DNA of 64,000 bases, from assembly GCA_015178975.1 (NCBI GenBank), contig WHVD01000114.1, positions 1 through 64,000 on the forward strand. The letters are read 5' to 3'. Both the position numbers and the translations under genes were made by a program. The notes under the pieces were generated by a model. It saw only the letters and a program-made list of their open reading frames with translations. It did not search any database and was not told the DNA's origin. The DNA is from Hysterangium stoloniferum. Lineage: Eukaryota; Basidiomycota; Agaricomycetes; Hysterangiales; Hysterangiaceae. Below, piece after piece: positions 58,168 to 64,000 of the stretch (position 1 is the stretch's first letter; every line of letters begins with the position of its first letter).

Positions 58168-61100
58168 CTATTGGATATATCCTAGTGATCCCGCTACACG
58201 TCGCCTTCGTACATCTTGCAATGCCGTAATCACAGCTGACCTCGATGCACTCTGTTCCCGCCAGAGTTCACTTGCATGTCTACGTGTTCATTTAGTAATG
58301 AAATAGATCAGATCACCGTCCACCAACCAACCTTGCTTTCGAAATGAACAACACTACAGCTGCAGCAGTTCGTAAAGTAGGCCGCTTTCGAGCAGGCCGC
58401 TGCTTCTGAGGTAAGGGATAATCAATACGTGCTAATGCAGCCAATATCTGTTTTTCGCTAGAAAAACCGTTCATTCAGATGCCAAAATGCAATTGGCCGT
58501 AAAACATACCCCTTTTCTAACTTAGAGAGGACAGCCAGCAGGTAACTCTTCTGATACCCTAGATCAGCTCTGAAAATTGATTCTCGAGTGAATTTGGCTT
58601 TCAGATATTTAATCTGTACCAGGAGGCCTTTGCATTCGTTATTGTGCTGTGTACGAAGCTCATTGACGTCCTGGTGACTTTATCGAAAATATCAAACAAT
58701 GGTCAGGTAACCAAAGAGGATGAGGACATACGGAGTGCAGACATGGTTCTTAAACTCAGCAGTTGCCTTTTTCGCCTTCAATCGATAGACTTCCAATTGC
58801 TCATTGGCTAGGCGAATTTGTGTTGACAATTGCTTCTGCACCTTGTCTGCGTTTGTCATGTCATCCCGGTGTCTGATGTCTAATTTATCGCGTTCCACTC
58901 TGAGCTCTTTCAAGTCCTTCCCAAGAGCCTCAGCATCATTTCGAACACGTTTCAGATCGGCTTCAAGAGAGGCGACAGTAAGGGCAATGTCATTTCTGTC
59001 TGCGTGTGCTTGGTCTTTTTCTGATGAAATTTTCTGCATTGCAAGAGCCTGGTCAGAAAGGGCATTGTGCAAGTCTTCTATCTCATTGACTCTAAGGTCC
59101 AACTGATGACGATGCTCTTCATGGGTTGCTTGGTTAGCAGAAAGTTCTTGCAGAAGGCGATTAGCTTGTGCGGACGCCTCTTGGTAACGACGCTGCAAAG
59201 CAGCATGATCCGTAACGAGCGACTCTCGTTCACCTCGAAGATTTTCGATTATATTATAGTTCTCCGCGACCTTGGCCTCCAGGAGGCGTGCCTTTTGGTC
59301 AACAGTTGTAGTAGCTGACCTGAATGTGAGCTACCAGAGTCATGTCATAATCATTTTCGAGCTGACCTCGTAATTCTGTCTCCAGTTCGCGATTATCACG
59401 TTTAACTTTATCGAGCTGTGTCCTAACATCATCCATGTCCTTAGGATACCTAGGTCAATCAGAGAAGAAATCAAATGGGGATTTCTTACTGATTGAGCTC
59501 GATGAAGTTGGGTTAAAAGTCCTTCTTTCTCTCGTGCTATACCCTGTTGCTCGGCAGATAATGATCGCAATGTAGATCGTTCGCTCTTCAGAGTGTTTTC
59601 AAGATCAACGATGATGGCCTTTGCTTTCGCGAGATCCTAGTATACTTCCAATCAGCATCATGATGGAGACGAGAGGGGAAATCTAACCGCTTGAACATTG
59701 GCTCGCTCTTTAGCCTCTTCACTAACCACTCGTTGACCATTATCTATTGCTCGTTTGACCTCCACTTTGACAGCATCTAGGTCTCTGTTCAGCCTGCTTG
59801 CCGCATCCTGTAGCACAACATTCTTTCCAAGTAATTTCGCGCGTTCGCCATTCCATTGAGAGCGCAGCGTGTCGAGTTCAGCTGTCTTTTTCTGGAGCGC
59901 TAGACGCAACCCTTCGACCTTCTTGGAAGGTGGTGTGGCAGGATTGGAAGTTTGCGAAGAAAACAACACCTCCACTGAACTAGAGCTATGGTCAGCAAGG
60001 TGAGTGTTAGGTCCGAAAGACATACCTCTGATCGTTGTTTGAATTATTTGTGAGTTTGCCCAAATCAACTTTTACCCCGCATTCTTGGCATCTGACTTTC
60101 TCCAGTCTGCGCGATTGTCTGTCTTCCCTTCGCACAAGACGACCAATCTCCTCTTGTAAAGATGCTATTCGGCTTCTTGCGTCCTCCAACTTCTCGGTCA
60201 AACCAACGATTCCGATCCCTGCTTCTTCTAGTTTATTGACCTTCTTGTCGATATTATCGTTGGCGACACACAACTCTTGTTGAAGATATTGAATTTGAGC
60301 GACAAGGGGAGTCGCATTTGGTAGATTGGTTTTATCATTTAACCAAGATAACTGGTACCGTGTCATTATGTATAATAACTCTGCATGGTAAGGGAAGCAC
60401 TCACATCTCTCAAGGGAGGGCCAGGTGTTATCGGAGTCTTCCAACTCAAACTGTATCTTTGGGCCACTGGCGTTTTCTGCTGTTCCTCATCCACTTTACT
60501 CGGCGAAGAAGCCACCATCATGGTGGTTAATGTTCTGATGCGTTCTATAAGATCATCCTTCTCTCTTTCGAGCAGCTCTATCCGGACATCCTTAGCTTTG
60601 TTGATTCCCACACGCGTTGGTGATTGCGAAAGCAGGTGATTCAATCGTCCGATTTCCTTGTGAGCGGCATCGAGCTCAGCCTCTAATTGTTCCACCTCTG
60701 CCCGAATCTCATGTACGGGTTGGTCAGATCCAGAATTTTTACTTCCATCCAGTGATGCAGAACTGCATGAGCGTTCCCGCCGCGCCTCCGAGTCTCGTTC
60801 CAGACGGCCAATTTTTGCCCGTAATGCGTTCAGTTCTTGCTCGTCCTCAATCATTTTCTCTTCGCTGCTGAATACTGCATTCTCTAGTTGACGGTTTGTT
60901 TCTGCAGAACGCGCAACTTCAACCTCCAACTGCTTCGACTTGACTTTGAGATCTTCAATGGTTACAGCCAGATGCCCATTTTCTTCACGAAGTTTGCCGA
61001 GCTCAACTTCGAGTTCATCGATACTCTCTTCTGCTTCTTGTAATTCAGCCTGGAGCTCTAGCGAATGTGCTTCTGCGTTTTGCTGTGCTTCGAGTGACTG

Positions 61101-63354
61101 ACGGAGTTCAGCATCCATCTCAGCTAACTGGTTCTCAGAAGATATCTTGGATTCAGCTTCCCGTCGCTCGGCCTCTCGGAGAGATTGTTCGAGCTGTTTT
61201 CCACGTTCAGCGGCAGCGCGAGCATTCTCCTTATGAGAATCAGCAAGCCTATAAGCTTCCTCCAGCTCAGCTCCCAGATCTGAAGAACTAGCAAGAGCAT
61301 TTTCTGCTTTCTCAGCCCTTTGTTTCAAAACATCAAGATCCTGCTGCATGGAGAGACATCTTTGAACTGCGTCGCGTGTGAGAGCTTCCGCTTCCGCTTG
61401 CTGTTGTTTGGCCTCGTCAATTTTCACCTGCATCTTGGATATGGTCTCTTCGACGCCATCTCTGACTGCCTCCATGCGAGTGGCGAGACGATTCTTCCAT
61501 CCCTCATTATCTTCACGACGACCCTCGCGTTCAGCTTCCAATTTTTGCTTCAACTCCCTATTTGACTCGCGCAGGGATTCGATCAAAGTATCCGTCTCCA
61601 ATTTCATAGCTTGTTGCTCGAGATCTCTCTCCGCGAGTTCATCTTGGATTGCTTGGATATCATCTTCAGACCTTTTCATTTGGATATCTTCAAGTTCCTC
61701 TGCTATCTGGCCAAGTTCAGCCTCCTCACCGAGCATCCTTAGGCGAGACACTAATGTTTCGTTTTCTTCTTGCAGTCTGCGATTCAGGCCGTGCAGGTAG
61801 GTATTTAGCTTAATCGCGTTGAACCTTCCTACGCCCTTGGCACCAGTGATAGGATCAAATGATGCATTAGCACGCGGGTGTACAGTCAAGTCGTGAGACG
61901 AGGCTGTAGAAATGAAAGAATTTCTGTCGTCGGGTGAGACAGACGACCCGCTTTCTGAAGCTACAGTTGGTCGCAGATGAGTTGGAGCTGGAGTCCAAGC
62001 TTGCGATAACGGATGGCCTCGCGCATTGGTCGTCGGACCCATGCGAGACAAGGGATGTGGGGTTGGCGCAGCCATGCGAGGTCTAGCTGTAGAATTCACG
62101 AGCGAGAGAAGAAAGGATCGTCTTCGATTATACGGTGTTGCAAGGTCATCATCAGGGGCGGATGTAGCTTGGGCAGGCGTATCCATGATGAAATCTCGCA
62201 AACCAGGTTGAATTGGTGTTGCATTGTGAGGCTGGTTGGGAGACGAAAACGCATTCGGAAAGGGTGTACGCGTACGGGCAGAGCTGGACGATCTTGATGA
62301 CAACGACTGAACCTGCTCCTCTGACGAGAAGACTTCTTCCGAAGAACGGTGCTCCAGAGGCTTCGCCTCCCTCTGTTTATCTTCGTACTGCTGAGGGTTC
62401 ATATATTCTTCCAATTCCATGGATTGTTCCTCAATTTCTTGAGTAAGATGTGCATTATCGATCATCCCATGCGGATATACACCGTCGGATGTTCGATTGT
62501 CCTCAAAATCAACGTGTTCGATCTCTTCAGGCGACGGCGTACGTGACTGTGGTAGTTGCCCGACACCAGTGGCAGGGGAATAAAAGCTTGTAGGGATTGA
62601 GTTGGAAGACATTGAGGTTGGGGACGGCGTGGTACGAGATAAAGATGGTGTACGTGCGCGTGCTAACAGCGCCTTTGGGTTACGAACGGAAACATGGCGC
62701 CCGAGGGTTGGATGAGGACTCTATTATTACGACTTCAATAGATAGATCCGACACAACATATCTACAACACACCTTCGACTCAGACCGCACACTGACAGAG
62801 AACTCGCTCTTCTTGCTATGCGGCGTATTGACCTCCTCCTGCAAAAACGGATACGGGGAAGAATGCGCTTGCGAGCGAATTTCACTGGTATGCATCGATC
62901 CGTGTACAAAATGGGCATGCACATCCGCAACATCCTCTGAATCTTCATCCTGCTGAATAGGATAGATATTGGGAAGCGAGGGCTCGGACGCACTGTCCAT
63001 ATCCGGCGGAGGCGAAAGCTCAAAGCTTGCACGATGGCGACTTCTAGTCGTGGTTGAAGCGCGCATCGAGTTCGCGAAGCGTGTCGTACTAGATGTCGCT
63101 GATGGAGGTCGCACTGTCGACCGTGTGGCATGTGAAGAAGGGGGTGCAGGGGTTGATTCATAGGGCATGCCGCCGAGTATGTCCCCGTTAAAACCTTCTG
63201 TGGGATCTTTTGCAGATGTGCTATCCTTAAACGACTGAGTAGCGGAATTATCAAATTCGGGAAACGAAGGTAAGGAAGGCAGATCAGTATCCTGCGCCTG
63301 GAGAACCTCAATTCTACGCATGATTCGAGATGGTGTTTCAAGCGGTAGCTCCAT
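58168..63354 (-). CDS. PACT-domain coiled-coil protein, probable spindle-pole-body / gamma-tubulin anchor
   Basis: Ten exons: 62,773-63,354, 60,405-62,672, 60,026-60,351, 59,688-59,979, 59,490-59,636, 59,367-59,439, 58,743-59,314, 58,510-58,670, 58,332-58,457 and 58,168-58,279. Every junction is in frame; introns are 45-100 nt; the product is about 1,552 residues. The Ser/Thr/Pro-rich N-terminus (residues 1 to about 450, with SP/TP sites such as RTPSPEE) is followed by a conserved-looking GVGRFNAIKLNTYLHGLNRR and long coiled coils to about 1,400. The C-terminus, LKAKFTRESIFRADLGYQKS then RTAAAVVLFISKARHASELW, matches the PACT domain that targets pericentrin/Pcp1-type proteins to centrosomes or spindle pole bodies. 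By analogy with Pcp1/PcpA it would recruit gamma-tubulin complexes; this is inferred. The start ATG at 63,354 is the first that opens the conserved-type LETPSRIMRRIEVLQ. Confidence 0.8.
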
Positions 63355-64000
63355 GGCAGCCGTTGTCAAAGAAACTGGAGGTACCACAACAAGAATATTC
63401 AAGATAAACGAGGCTGAAATAAAGAAGATATAGGTATCTGGGATCGCGGTTCAACTTAAACTTGTGCTCCGGCGCGTCAGGATACGCGTGAGTCACGTGC
63501 TCGGTCACGTTTTGTTTGGTGAGATCTGTATTCCTGGGAACTGCAATGGCACGAGTGTTTGGCAAATCACCCCAAAGGAAATACGTAGGGGTGACAACGA
63601 CGATAGCTATATATAGGTGTGATCAACTCTCCCTTAGCCATGCAGAGAACAAGGTACTGATTGTATATATAAGTAAGCTTCGGACCACATCTATCATGGT
63701 TACATATATAACTGAAGATATCAACGTTAAATGTTATTGGGCACTGTCTCAGATATGGCTATGTTGATACGGTAATTAATGAATAGACAGAGTGGTCGTT
63801 GACAACACAAGTAACCATGTGTTTTAAGATGCGCTACTTAATAAACCACTATCGTCGAGCCCATTCCTCCGGTCTCCACAGGATTTCTTCATTAGCTACA
63901 TGCCAAATCCGAAGTATAACTTGTAGCGACGAACTGAGACAAGATGAAGATCCAGGAACTGCCTCAAAAATACCATAAACTTTCCTTATCCAGCTAAGTA
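63355..64000. other. upstream intergenic region
   Basis: Contains the promoter of the spindle-pole gene. No further gene is supportable up to the window end. Confidence 0.4.

Overview
The window looks like a repeat-rich stretch of a basidiomycete (probably agaricomycete) chromosome. Its plausible host genes are split by very short GT-AG introns (about 45-100 nt). The rest is a dense mosaic of Ty3/Gypsy, Ty1/Copia, Ngaro-type DIRS, LINE and Tc1/mariner-like elements, many nested in one another. No rRNA, tRNA, CRISPR array or bacterial-type operon is visible.

Layout. 1-926 (-): an unknown spliced gene running off the left edge. 1,200-12,550: two broken Ty3/Gypsy copies on the minus strand and a short RT/RNase H scrap. 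They lie around two related long LTRs in opposite orientation (5,645-6,968 and 8,060-9,534), each carrying an array of tiny hairpin units. 12,900-25,810: two copies of an unclassified repeat (R) and two copies of a duplicated block (D) with a conserved small ORF. The second R copy is split by a 5'-truncated LINE, which is itself split by an apparently whole Ngaro retrotransposon (16,599-21,689). 23,930-24,790: a decayed DDE transposase. 26,411-28,973: a short Copia-like element with 151-bp LTRs, sitting in another transposase remnant. 30,309-38,042: a Tc1/mariner-like element (X) carrying a 6.5-kb Ty3/Gypsy element (31,071-37,535). A second X copy lies at 40,476-41,740 in the opposite orientation, inside a 30-bp tandem array that also took a solo LTR. 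42,741-48,975: a spliced unknown gene cut by a broken Copia element (42,852-48,010), whose left LTR holds another solo LTR of the 31-kb Gypsy family. 49,436-49,925: a further solo LTR. 50,094-51,134: a broken unknown gene with an internal domain duplication.

The right end is ordinary euchromatin: a mitochondrial carrier gene (51,890-53,173, +), a RING-finger/coiled-coil gene (56,035-56,829, -), a six-exon cardiolipin synthase (56,977-58,057, +) and a ten-exon, about 1,552-residue coiled-coil protein with a PACT-like tail, probably a spindle-pole-body/gamma-tubulin anchor (58,168-63,354, -). The RING and cardiolipin synthase genes are divergent across 147 bp. The cardiolipin synthase and spindle-pole genes converge across 110 bp.

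I saw no clear previously undescribed multi-gene system. The most interesting items are the antisense Cys-rich ORF inside the 31-kb Gypsy element, the hairpin-unit arrays inside the long LTRs, the conserved dual-frame ORF of block D, and the datable nesting around the Ngaro element and around X. All family assignments come from reading motifs by eye; no database search was run.
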